This document shows, in pieces, positions 19,796-29,954 of a DNA stretch of 64,000 bases. The DNA comes from Symbiodinium microadriaticum (lineage: Eukaryota > Sar > Dinophyceae > Suessiales > Symbiodiniaceae): the NCBI GenBank assembly GCA_001939145.1, contig LSRX01001233.1, positions 117,340 through 181,339 on the forward strand. Direction: 5' to 3'. Both the position numbers and the translations under genes were made by a program. Every line of letters begins with the position of its first letter. Positions within the stretch are counted from its first letter, which is position 1. The notes beneath the pieces were generated by a model. That model was not told the DNA's origin, ran no database searches, and was given only the letters and a program-made list of their open reading frames with translations.

Positions 19796-22700
19796 GAGAG
19801 CGGAGAGCAGAGAGCAGAGAGCAGAGAGCAGAGAGCAGAGAGCAGAGTTGTTCCTGCAAGAACTCGGCACTGCAGAGTCCTGAAGCTGCTCCTCGAGCTC
19901 GGCGCTTTGCGCTTCATCTACGGGGGTCGGAGCGCCCAGTGTGCCGGCCGGCAGAAAAACGGCCGAGCTCTTGTCCTCGAGAGAGTCGTCGAGAAAGAGG
20001 GACGCAAAAAAAAAGGCTGAGACTGAGAGCGTGTTCTCTCGCGTCGTTTCCTCGGGGACGGTGATGCCGTTGGAGCGCAGAAGCTGCTCCAGCCTCGACC
20101 GTTGCCCCACACGAAAGCACGGGTGCTACGCCACTCTCGCCAAGTCTGAGGCGTCGAAACACGACTGCGCAGCTCTGACAACGCCTCCACAAGAATCTGC
20201 TGACTTCAAGCTCGAGAGTCTGCGACTGCAGAGTCCTGGTCTCTTCGCTGCAGCAGAAGCTTGAGCTCCTATGATTGGCCAGAGCCCAACGAGAGGAATC
20301 AGGCTCTGAAGTGGCCCCCTTGGCCAAACATGCAGCATGTGCAATGCATGTGCCTCCACAGACCGCTCATGGTTCACTTTCACAACGTTCTTGATCATCT
20401 TCGCCTGCCATTTTGCGCTGCAGCACGTATATCGATTTTTCAGATCCTGTGGCCGCACACGCTGACCAAAGCGCAGTGTGCTGACGGTCTCCTGGCAGGC
20501 CATGCTTCTTGATCAGAATGCGTCACGCGGCTGGACCATTGATTCCCCTTGCATGGCTGTCCTGCTCGTTGAAATAGGAAGGAGAACAAGTAATTATCAA
20601 GGACGTTTTGGCATTGCCGCCCAGGGACTCTTGTAGGACCTTGCTGCAACGAGCGTGCGTCTGTCCTCTAGCGGGGTAGCTGGTGACATGCATGCTTTTC
20701 TTAGATCACACCACGGGTGCATTTAAATCAGATCCCGACTCTGGAAAGTTTCGAGTCACGATATGGGACATGATTCGACTTGCGGTCAGTGAGGGCATTG
20801 ATCACCTTGGGAAGCCGGCTTTGGATAATCCAGTCCGGTTGGAGCAACGCTACCGCGGTCAGTTCCGGGCATTGCCGAGAGCCGAAAGAGATCGGTTGAT
20901 GTTCTTGGCCTGCCAATCGGACAGACTGACTCCCAGCACTCATGCGGGAAAGCTGCCTATAGAGAACTACCAAGCGGCATTGCATGACTATCCGATGCGC
21001 CGAATCCAGATTTTCACCAGCTGCCCGCGCTGCGAGCTGGTGGCCCCAGCACAGGGTGCTCAAAAACAAGGAAGAGGCATCGAGAATGTATATGTTCGGC
21101 AGAACTTCATGCTGACGTCACTTTGAGCTATCGATGAGGAAGCAGATTATGAAAGATAAAGAAGCATTGAGCATCCCGGCTTTACAATGGTAACCAGTAT
21201 CGTGTTTGCGAAGGAATGGGCGAGGCCCCGCGGCCAAAAGGTCCTTGCACTTTTGCAGGACTGCTTAGACTTATTGACACCAACATGCTCCTGACACCAA
21301 ACATGCCCTCTGAATGTTTATGGATTGGCTGCAGCGGAGTCGGGTGGCATGCACAATGTGACCGGTCAGTTTTAGAGAGCGCCACACACGAATTCTGCGT
21401 CGGGTCTATGCACACCACCAAACCCAAAGCGACCGGAAGAAGGAAACCATGCAAAGCGGTGTTAATTGAATGGGAGGACGCGCAGACGATTGCGACATGT
21501 TATCTGCTCTATATCACCGTGTATGACTATGTGTGGCTACCACGATATGGCATGGATATGCACAGGCGGCTATGTGTACCGATCTGACTATCGATCTATC
21601 GACCTATCTGTCTATCTATCTATCTATCTATCTATCTATGATCCCCACCACAACTTGAGCACAAAACCAACCAAATATCAACCGAACCCTTCATCATGAC
21701 AGCGACTCGAGTGGAGACTGTAGTGAATCCCAGAAAACTGCAACACGAAATTGGGATGATTAGCGCTGGGTTTCCCCTACTTTACCTCAAGGGCACAAGG
21801 ATAATGATAATCTGGGTTTTACCTTTGGAGAACGTAATGAGGGTGATACATGTCATGATGAGATTAATCCGGAAACTGCGGTGGCAGTGATGCATACGAG
21901 GTGATGTTAAGAGGATTAATGGTTTCTGCATGTTGCTTACAAGAATCTAGGGAGCAAGGCTTAAGAGAACCAGTCCAAAAGAATTGAGTCGTAATAGCGG
22001 CCCTAGGAATGGACCTAGGAAAGGGAAAGCCACGGCTCTTCATAGTCGCCCTATTTTGACTTCCAGCAGACAAGCCTAAGGATAAACCTACGCGCAACCC
22101 TAGGAGAGACCCACATAGAAGCAATGTCAATTTCGCGCTTACAAACCGGCATCCTGAGCCGCATGGCAACTGCAATACACCAAGAAGACCTTAAGCTGAA
22201 TATTAAATTGATTAAGAATCGTTATGAAAGATTGCTGATACCCACAACATCTCAGTGTAAAGCTAGTATACCTAGACCTAGCAACCCTAATATCACCCAT
22301 GTTCTATCCCGACTCTTGGCCCCAACAGTAATCACAAGCTACCTTCAATGGCAAACCCGATTGTGGCCTTAGTAGCAACCCGAGTATTGGTTTCAATGAA
22401 AGCTTTACTGAGCCCAAGGCACGATTTGCAGACCTATTATGACCGGATACTTGATTCTGCTATTACCCGTCACGGAATTACCAACTACTGCTAATGTCAA
22501 TGCCCCAAGTTCAACATGGGCCCAAACATTCATCCCAATGGCAACCCTAATACTTACTGTATCCGCAGACTACAATCAACACGGGAATATGAACAGTAAT
22601 AGTAACCGTGAAGCTGAACTGACTGAGTCCTAATTCGATGCAACGTCAACCCTAACATTTACCTTGGCGCTAGCCCTGATAGACTCTGACAACCATCTCA

Positions 22701-25700
22701 CTCATGACCCTAAGACTATCCTTGGTGTAAGCCGAAGACTCAACGCCGGAAAGGCATGAGTGGTTGCCCTCGTCCCCAGACCTCTGTCGGAAAGCTGGTT
22801 ACAACCTTACTGCTTACCTTTGCAGCAGCCTGAATTGCAAACTGACCCTGAGAACAGAAACATTGTTAGCCGCAGAAGACAGTCCAGCATGTAAACCCTA
22901 GGACTCAAGCTACCACAACACGCGATCCAGTGCGGCAGCAGTCACTGCATGCCACCAGGGGCGCTTAAACTCACAAACCCCGAAATACATGAAACAGAAA
23001 TCAATTGCGATATTTTGCTTCGGACATTGAACTATGAAGATTCCTGGGAAAGATGTTGCTTCCAGGGCAACGTGATACTGTTTCACTGCTATGAACACTG
23101 AACATTGTAGATTACTGGACAAGTCTTCCGTGACATCTTCGATGTTCAGTGTTCAGAGCACAGAAAGACATCAAGTATCATATTCTCTGATATGACCAGT
23201 GTTCCCGCCACCGAGTGCAGGGCTTAGGGCTTTAATCTGGTATTCGGCAGGCTTTATGTGAATATCGTAAACTCTCAAAACCCCGAATCGCAAACGCGCT
23301 CAACAATGCTGAACACTTCGATGCATCTGACCATGGTTTATGTGGCCACGCCGAAGGAAACAGGTCCCTGAACCATGAAACCATTGAATGCACAATTTAC
23401 CCCAACTTTGGGTCTACGAGCCCGTGCTTACAAAGTAGGCGCCGCAATGCTGAGTTCTTCAGCCTCAACAGTGCCCCAACTGTGTCTATGTACAACCGCT
23501 ACAGCCCGGACTATCCAGGCCCTCGCCGTTTTTGGAGTCTCCTTACAAGCTTTGCTGTAATCCCGAGTGCTTCTTAACTCCCTCCGAACCCTGACGGTCT
23601 AGGCCGGTTGTAGTGGTTTTTAACTATGGACTTATGTCAAGGGTCATGCACATGCAGTTTTGCCTGCAATCTGGCGTCACGGATTTGTGGAGAATTTCTG
23701 TCAAAGAATATTAACAGATAACTTTTGTTGATCTGCAACAATTGCTGAAACGAGACATCTCTGAGAGTTTGCCTCGAAGGGCCTTTCTGACATGCTGATA
23801 TCACGAGTATCGGGAATGTTGCTGAATTTCAGCACCCCCCGCCCCCCCTCCCCCCCGCACCGTGCAATTCAACACGCAACTCAATTGAAGATTGAAGATA
23901 CCCTTCAACAGATTAGCGGCGTTGGGAGTTTTCAATCATCAATCAAGAATCCGGGTTCAAGGAAACCCAACATCAGTGTCTCTGGATAAAGCAACCGGAC
24001 TTGATCTCAGTGAAGCCCACGTAGAGGGATTCCACTAGCACTCTACCGGCATCATCCGGCATCGTTCCCCCCCGACATGAAAGCCCTGATTTTCTTACAG
24101 TGTGTCGATAGACGCATATATATATATATATATACGCAGAACCCGAAAGCCTAACCCCCTTATCTAGCCCCTCACCCCTGCTGCACACAGTATGGTCGCG
24201 CACCGTCTGTCCCCGCCCTGTGCTCACACAGCGGCACCATGGCAAAGTGAGAGCATGCTGAAGTGGCGCCGGAGTTGCCATTTCTCCTACGCACTTGTCG
24301 ACTACCTCTTTCTGTTTGGCAGGTTTCTGCAATCAAAAGGTCGTTGGGAAAGGAAACACAGGCCCAACTGCCCAGCATGGTCTAAAGCTGGCAGGGCCTA
24401 GGGTCCCATGGCCTGCCACGTTTGAAAACTGTTTCCCTGACCGCTGCCTGTGCAGTAGCCCTGGCGCCTTAACCAATCCTAGCAGCCTAGCATCTCTGTC
24501 AGAAAAGCAAGAGCTGGTTGCGTAGGGGGCTGCGGGAGTCGCCAGAGCCACTGTATTATAACAAGTCGTTGCTAGTCGTCCAGGGAGCCCGCTGCAAGAC
24601 TTTGACACAGCCACGAAGAGCACCAGCTTCGACACGTTACTCCGTGCCTCGTCCAAGCGTTCGCCAGAGGCTCCAGTTTTGGCAACCTGCACGACAACCA
24701 GGGGGCTTGGATTCCAGTTCCATATGGAAAGACCGAAGCTCCCGTTTCGCCTTCTCACTGCCGGCTAGATCCACCAAATGCAACTTGCCCACCTGACAAG
24801 CAGCCAACAGGGTTCTAATGCGACTATACGAGCAGCAAATCTGCGCATGTCTGCTCGCACGTGCTTGTTCATTTGTCGCTTCTGTGCTCCTGAGAATAGG
24901 GGCTGGTTGCAGCCATGACCGACTTTATCCTGTCGTCCGATACTTTTGCATTTGCCACGCGGTTGGATTGAAGGATTCGGCGAAACGTATGGTGGCTCCG
25001 TGATTCCAACGATCCTACTCCGCGGAACTGGTCCACCATGCGGAATCCGCGAAGCTCGGCATCAGATGATCGTTCATATGCCGCCTTGAACCACGTTTGC
25101 TACAATGCGATGGAAGTAAAGCTATCCATCTGGACCACACGGTCTCCATGAGCTCCTGCGGGATATACACATACACGGTATGTGCACGCACAAACAAACC
25201 AGCAAAAAAGTGAGTCTTGCTCTGCCATGGTGCGACGAGGCCCGATACACCAACACTGGCTGTCGTCAGCATCCGAAACTATGGCAGCCGGGCTAGCGCC
25301 TTAAACCCGAATTTAGCCCCAACTTCAATCGCGGAGCAGATTCTCGTCGTGACTTTGCTTGTCTTGGCTGTGGCATAGGCTCCGAAGAGTCAGGACCATC
25401 TGTGTTTCAATACCTTGTCCCTGCAAGGTGACGATGCGATGACATGGATTGCGATGGCCACGGTACCTTGACGGAGCGATCGTGCAAGTTCTTTTGCTCA
25501 ATGGTAAGCATGAAGATCAGGTGCGACCTTTCAGCGAGCCAGCAGCTGGACGGTTGCAAAACAAAGGTACTAACAAGGCCTGGCGGCCTGGAAGAATGTT
25601 CATTTAGGTTCGTCTCGGCCACAGCACGATTGTACTTGCCGGCTTTCCTCAGTCCGCAGCGCACTTGCATAGCAGCAGAGCATCTCATCATTCGAACCAT

Positions 25701-28035
25701 CTTGGGATGATCTTGGATGCAGGCATGATGTCAAAAATCTCCTGTTCAGACCTTTAGGCATGGTGTGACTGGCGGCGAGCGACTCGGGACTTCTCTCTGC
25801 CAGCGCGGCCCAACGTACGTTTCAGTGACTTCACCGATGAAGACACCCCGAGCCTAATCACAAGCAGTGCACAAGCTTGCGGCACTGCTCCTGACAATGG
25901 ACAGACCTTGTCCTCGTGGATTTTCAAGTTGTCCTTCTTCGGATCCAACAAATCCCGAATACCTCAGCAGCAGGAAACGCCTAATTAGCATTAGTCTGCC
26001 CCAGGTCTGTGTTCCGGCGTTCGTTGTAAATCTCAACGATGGAGACTTTCACCAAGAACTCAATGTAGTCTGCAGCCTGCATTCTCGCTTTGAGCAGGCT
26101 TCCGGAAAAATAGAATTGGTGCATAAGGCCATGACATGGTCAATGCCGTCGAATATTGACCACACCATCCTGTGGGCCGAATACGAGGGTTGTATCGCAC
26201 TTCGGAAAAGACTTAACCGTCCGACGTCATCTCTCCAAGTCTATGTCGTCCAGTTTTCTCTACTGCGGTGGCTAGACCCTCTGGACGAAAATCGTTGTCG
26301 ATGTTTGTCCAGCAGGCGCTGCTGCGAGGACCATGCACAGGTTCGAAGTGCGAGGGTCCTGCCTAAACACCCAAGGGCTGGGAATCTGGAGATACTGTTT
26401 GCGATGGGGCACATCCTCCTGCTTTGTGGACAGCATTCACAGCGCTCTACTTGTAACTTGCAGCTTCAGGCCACAAGCCACAACGAGCCGTGCGAGTTTC
26501 AGAACGTGGTCCTTTTCGACGCTGTAGATGAGATCCTCTGACCCGGTCGTCCCACGCGTGCTTTGCTCGGCGACACCCTTGTGCTGCACTTTTTGCAGTG
26601 TGTCGCATCGCGGGGGCGGCAGCCTGCAGGGCCTTTGGCAGCGTGCAACTATCGGGAGAGGAGGACAAATTGTGGGATGGCAGTGTACGGAGGCAAAGCT
26701 GCTTTCGCTTTACACTAGCCAGCCCTTGCGGCAGCGTTGTTCACGTCTTGAATGTGATGTGCAAGGAGCCATGGTAACACGAGACTATGCTAATAGGCCT
26801 TGGAATAACGCCCATCTGGACCTCGTCTTCGATGTCTGGACCCTGGGAAGCATCGCAGATTTGGAGGCCGGCGTGACTACCTTCTATAACTCTGTCTAAC
26901 TTGTATCCCATTGCCGGAGGTCCTCCATTGTGTGGGTTTTGCCTGAAGCCGTCTGACCTAGATTCGCAGGCGGCTGGACGACACTTGGAGCGCCAGTGCT
27001 TCTGTCATCACGCACTCGGATGCCACGGAAAGGAACTGAGAAACACTCCATAAGCAAATACTGTACCGTTGAAGCCACGCAACCTCAAACGGCTGAGTGA
27101 GAAAGCACACTCACCAGACCAGCTGTCAATCTGCAAAAAGCACTCGGGGAATTGCACACCATTGATGATGGGCTTGGCAGCATAGTCATACACCTGCTGA
27201 GTTGCAAAGCCCTTCCTGATGCACAATTTGTGACAACTTCCTTGTCCACATCAACTAGCAGCTACTAGTATCTAAACAACATGTTCACCCAGTGCCTCCT
27301 TCTGAGCGGCGTCAACCCCGAACACGCGGTCGAAAACAAAGCTGTTGTCAATGGAGGGCACATACCTGTCACTGGGAGCAGGCAAAACAAGCTCTTGGCC
27401 ATTGACCTGCCCAAGCAAAGGTGTTGACTGTAGCCTGCGTAGCCTCCTGTTGCTGTTTACGAGCTGCCTCTCAGATTCTGACACTGGGCCTGCCGCTCTT
27501 CGTGGCACATGCGCTCATGCTATCTCAGATAAAAGCCTCAACAGAGACTTAAACCCTGCACAATCCCTCGGAGACTTAAACCCTGCACATACTGCGCACG
27601 TTGGCTCTTGTGACGACTGTACTTTAGCATGCTCACATGCCTGGTTGTAGACAAGCTTGTACAGTGTGGTCAACAGGATAGCTTCAGATTTGCACTTTTG
27701 GCTATCAACGTGAGGTCAGGCTCTATTCCGGAATGCAGCGAGGAGATGCGAGGAGTCATAATAGGCAGTCGGGTCACACAGAAGTGCCATCTCCGTTGAA
27801 TGTAACACATATCCGGCCGCTTTGCTCCTTCTCCAGCTGGTTTTGTGGCCGAAACCTTGCAGGAGTGTGCATCCGATGCCTGCTTGCTGAAGGCTGATGC
27901 AGCCGCACACCGAATTCGCGAGCGCCTGCAGCAAACCTTTATGCTCTCCTCATGCCTCAATTTCAGCGCAACGAGACTTGACAGGTCAAGCTGGTTGCAG
28001 TCCAAAAAAGCGAGATGTTGACGGATCTTGCCCAT
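17825..28035 (-). CDS. Kinesin-1 heavy chain, at least 35 small exons
   Basis: A conventional kinesin heavy chain read from exons of 27 to 111 bases. In order: IKVCCR-FRPQNQLEKE (start of motor); SFVFDRVFGVDAAQKE; VYDYAAKPIING; the P-loop GQTASGKTHTM; MGVIPR; FLVKVSIVEIYNER; LLDPKKDNLKIHEDK; NRAVAETNLNEHSSR-SH (switch I); LVDLAGSEK (switch II); VPYRDSKLSR; LQESLGGNAKTSLI; ETVSTLRFGQR; then neck, coiled-coil stalk and an IAK-type tail (TIVRPLRGG). It is a plus-end microtubule motor for cytoplasmic cargo. Introns are mostly 51-112 bases, with GC, GT or GA donors. The start is uncertain: an ATG in frame lies at 28035. The last exon and stop are unresolved (frame closes near 17,825). The segment after switch II (family NINKSL) was not found. 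Confidence 0.92.
18644..20200 (-). CDS. Kinesin stalk exons (approximate)
   Basis: Successive minus-strand pieces with heptad character, most preceded by AG: ALSELRS (near 20,190), RLEQLLRSNGITVPEE (20,095), EAQSAELEEQLQ (19,900), KELRGKLKTTSEQL (19,690), ANREKEELQS (19,600), SWQRQLRDAEDDMRRLTMQ (19,520), AELKPVQVSELQ (19,295), LRNDNKRQAEELEEIL (19,150), ELVKSHQNLIQS (18,975) and SRLRKEAAAVDEDKDP (18,745). Each fits a coiled-coil stalk that dimerises the motor. I did not fix exact ends. A (GA)n block at 19,756-19,850 lies in one intron and generates Arg/Glu-repeat frames on the plus strand that are not genes. Confidence 0.65.
19756..19850. repeat. (GA)n then AGAGAGC repeat in a kinesin intron
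   Basis: A (GA)n run is followed by repeats of GAGAGCG and AGAGAGC. It lies between two stalk exons. Confidence 0.85.
20236..20805 (-). CDS. Kinesin exons, end of motor and neck
   Basis: Exons 20805-20740 (VINALTDRKSNHVPYRDSK...), 20639-20562 (VLQESLGGNAKTSLIITCSP...NEQ), 20491-20459 (ETVSTLRFGQR), 20404-20354 (AKMIKNVVKVNHERSVE) and from 20268 (ELKLLLQRRDQ). Donors are GT, GA, GT, GC. They complete the motor core and enter the neck linker and neck coil. The donor of the last exon is uncertain. Confidence 0.9.
21586..21641. repeat. (CTAT)n microsatellite
   Basis: Imperfect then perfect CTAT repeats within the long kinesin intron. Confidence 0.9.
24115..24134. repeat. (AT)n microsatellite
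   Basis: Ten AT units within the long kinesin intron. Confidence 0.9.
24648..24792 (-). CDS. Kinesin exons with switch II
   Basis: Exon 24792-24751 encodes VGKLHLVDLAGSEK and 24686-24648 encodes VAKTGASGERLDE. Both start after AG with G and end before GC. They follow a 674-base intron. DLAGSE is the switch II loop that senses the nucleotide phosphate. The next expected residues (family NINKSL helix) are missing downstream. Confidence 0.92.
25467..27926 (-). CDS. Kinesin motor exons, N-terminus to switch I
   Basis: Exon limits set by protein continuity and AG|G acceptors: ...27926; 27855-27780; 27406-27296; 27193-27156; 27083-27049; 26957-26923 (P-loop); 26842-26799; 26169-26130; 26076-26019; 25962-25907; 25853-25810; 25751-25725; 25647-25588; 25527-25467. 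Joined, they read continuously through the kinesin motor from IKVCCRFRPQ to IEQKNLHDRSVK. Donors in order: GC, GT, GC, GC, GA, GA, GC, GC, GC, GT, GC, GC, GC, GT. The longest introns here are 629 (26798-26170) and 373 bases; the others in this block are 53 to 102. Confidence 0.9.
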
Positions 28036-28879
28036 CTGCGGCCATCTGCTAGGGTAAGTTGACACCTCACATAGCGCAGACGACAGTTCATAAGAAGACA
28101 CGGGCACATGAGCGGGGACCCTATACTAAGAAGGATACAGTGCCCTTTCATGGACCTTGCTCAGGGTCCGTGCTATGACACCTGTCAGCACCAAGAAAGC
28201 TCATGAGCTTGCGGGTGTGCTGCGCGTTGAAGCTGCAGACAGAAGTTTTACGCTGTATCTGGACGTGTGCAACGCTGCCTGGGCCTCTGGCAGCACGAAC
28301 CAGGAAGAGGTGCAGTATTTGAGTATGAAATGCCTAAAGAGTGCCACATCCTGCTTCTCTAGGTCGTCTGAAGGAAAATCATATGCTCTCAGACTACTGT
28401 GGTATGCAATTGTTACGCAGGCTAAAGCTGGCAGGATAACCTTTCGTGCACTCCAATCCTGTGTTGCTGGTTGGTTGTAGAACTACTGCCTACTTGCAAA
28501 GCCTGCTCGCGAGCACGGCAAACAGCTGCACTTGACCGCGCCGGCACAGAGCGTGAGATTTGCAAGGCAGTAGTGCGATGCTTCGCTGCTCTCTTGATGA
28601 TCATGTTGAACAACTGCTTGAATGCTAGAAAAGATCTACTTGAGGTTGCGTAAGCTTGCAAGAATACCGAATACATACAGAAGTCTGCCTGTCCATCCTA
28701 GACAGTTGAGACACAACAATCTTGCAGTGCAGCATCCTGACACGCGAGAAGTCCATATTTTTCCGTGTCGGGCACTGTTGTTCGGCTTTGCAGCCAGTGC
28801 CTTCCAGTTTGAACGATTTTCGTTTGGGTAGCTTTTTTTTGGTTCTGCTTTTGGGGGGTCTTTTTTTTCGTCCTTGTTT

Positions 28880-29220
28880 TGGTGGTTTTTGCTAGGGAAA
28901 ATACTATTTCCTGAGTTTGAACGGATTTCCGGCCATTCTTAAGACTGCGGAAAACGTGTGTTACCTAGGTTTTCGTACGTTACCTTGGTTTTCCTAAGTT
29001 TCCTTACTTCTGGACGGATTTCCTACCACGTTACCTTGGTTTTTCCTAGGAAAAACTATATTTCCTCACATTCTGAACTTATTTCGCGGTGTTTCCCTAG
29101 GTTTTCCTCAGGAAAACCTATTTTTCTTGCCATTTCCTTGTGTTTTCCTAAGGAAAGCGTACGTTACATTGGTTTTGCTGAAAGAAAAAACATTATTTCC
29201 TTACACTCTGGATGGGTTTT
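28880..29220. repeat. Degenerate repeat with TTTTCCTAGGAAAA palindromes
   Basis: Phrases such as ACGTTACCTTGGTTTTCCTA, GGAAAAACTATATTTCC and ACATTCTG recur four or five times with drift. Several copies centre on near-palindromes of the type TTTTCCTAGGAAAA. The plus-strand frame 28958-29263 simply translates the repeat. From 28,036 to 28,880 I see no gene. Confidence 0.7.
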
Positions 29221-29261
29221 GTGCGATGAACCTTGTTGTTGTGGTTGCTGCTGCTGCGGGT

Positions 29262-29350
29262 GAAGGATCAAAAAAGTTAAATTGATCAAAAAAATTTAAC
29301 CACCGGATCAAAAAAATTAAAATTAAGGATCAAAAAAATAAATTACTATA
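29262..29350. repeat. Four GATCAAAAAA(A) repeats
   Basis: GGATCAAAAAA or GATCAAAAAAA occurs four times, each followed by an AT-rich TTAA-containing spacer of about 8-12 bases. Confidence 0.85.
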
Positions 29351-29397
29351 ACGTAGTAAACGCCATAGGAAAATGAGGCGGAAGGAACAACAAGTAT

Positions 29398-29399
29398 AA

Positions 29400-29448
<49 letters not shown>

Positions 29449-29500
29449 CGTCGTCGTCGTCGTCATCGTCGTCGTAGTAGTAGTAGTAGTAGTAGTATTT
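29398..29500. repeat. (AGT)n-(CGT)n-(AGT)n microsatellite
   Basis: About 16 AGT units, then about 9 CGT/CAT units, then about 8 AGT units. A single base change in the unit has spread in the centre. Confidence 0.95.
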
Positions 29501-29884
29501 AGGGTTCCTTTCGGGTTTAAACTTTCCCTGACCGTTTAGGATTCAGAAAGGACGCTGTGGGGGCCCTGTTTTTCCACAAACAAGGTTTTGCGATGTTTTA
29601 GAGATTGTCACTTAAAGTTCTCTTTTAGGAACTTCTTCGAAAGTACATTTGTTAACATATGACGCATTGTATCTGCGACAAGAGTATAAAAAGAAAGGCA
29701 ATGCATGCATGCATCACGGTCCGTCCTTTAGTGCTCAGGCTTCTGGCCCCAGGGGCCGCGGGGGGGGGGGGCATCCCACCCTCTTAGGTTTTTGGGTTTC
29801 CTCTGAGGGTTTAAGGTTTCTCTTACCTTTCATGGTTTTTTTTTTTTGGCGGGCCCTTGTCCAACTGCAAGTTGTAGCTTGAAA

Positions 29885-29912
29885 GGTTTAGGGTTTAGGG
29901 TTTAGGCTTTCC
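29885..29912 (+). repeat. Interstitial telomere-type repeat (TTTAGGG)
   Basis: GGTTTAGGGTTTAGGGTTTAGG is three successive TTTAGGG units, with more decayed GGGTTTA words at 29,500-29,520, 29,800-29,815 and 29,930. TTTAGGG is the telomere repeat of plants and dinoflagellates. It lies just 5' of the zinc finger-USP ORF. Confidence 0.75.
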
Positions 29913-29954
29913 TTTTGGCGTCCTTTTAGGGTTTAGGGGTGCAGGGTTGAGAGC

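Larger units (their letters stand above)
20806..24647. other. Long kinesin intron region (3.84 kb)
   Basis: This lies between the LDE exon and the VINALT exon. It must hold the missing exon for the NINKSL helix, or that exon is lost. It contains (TATC)n at 21,586-21,641, a C-rich run at 23,828-23,862 and (AT)n at 24,115-24,134. The segment 22.0-23.3 kb is rich in AACCCTAA/AACCCTAG words. No transposon protein is visible. Confidence 0.6.

Noticed and set aside
19228..20064. 278-codon plus-strand ORF
   Set aside because: It runs antisense to kinesin stalk exons and through (GA)n, giving Arg/Glu repeats; a shadow.
23700..23760. Possible NINKSL exon (minus strand reads QINKSYL after an AG)
   Set aside because: The match is only four residues, the acceptor is not followed by G, and the frame does not continue as kinesin.
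26490..26540. Minus-strand peptide DLIYSVEKDHVLKL as a kinesin exon
   Set aside because: A better exon (26169-26130, MVWSIFDGIDHVM) joins 26842-26799 in phase with an AG|G acceptor and matches the family; this piece lies within that 629-base intron.
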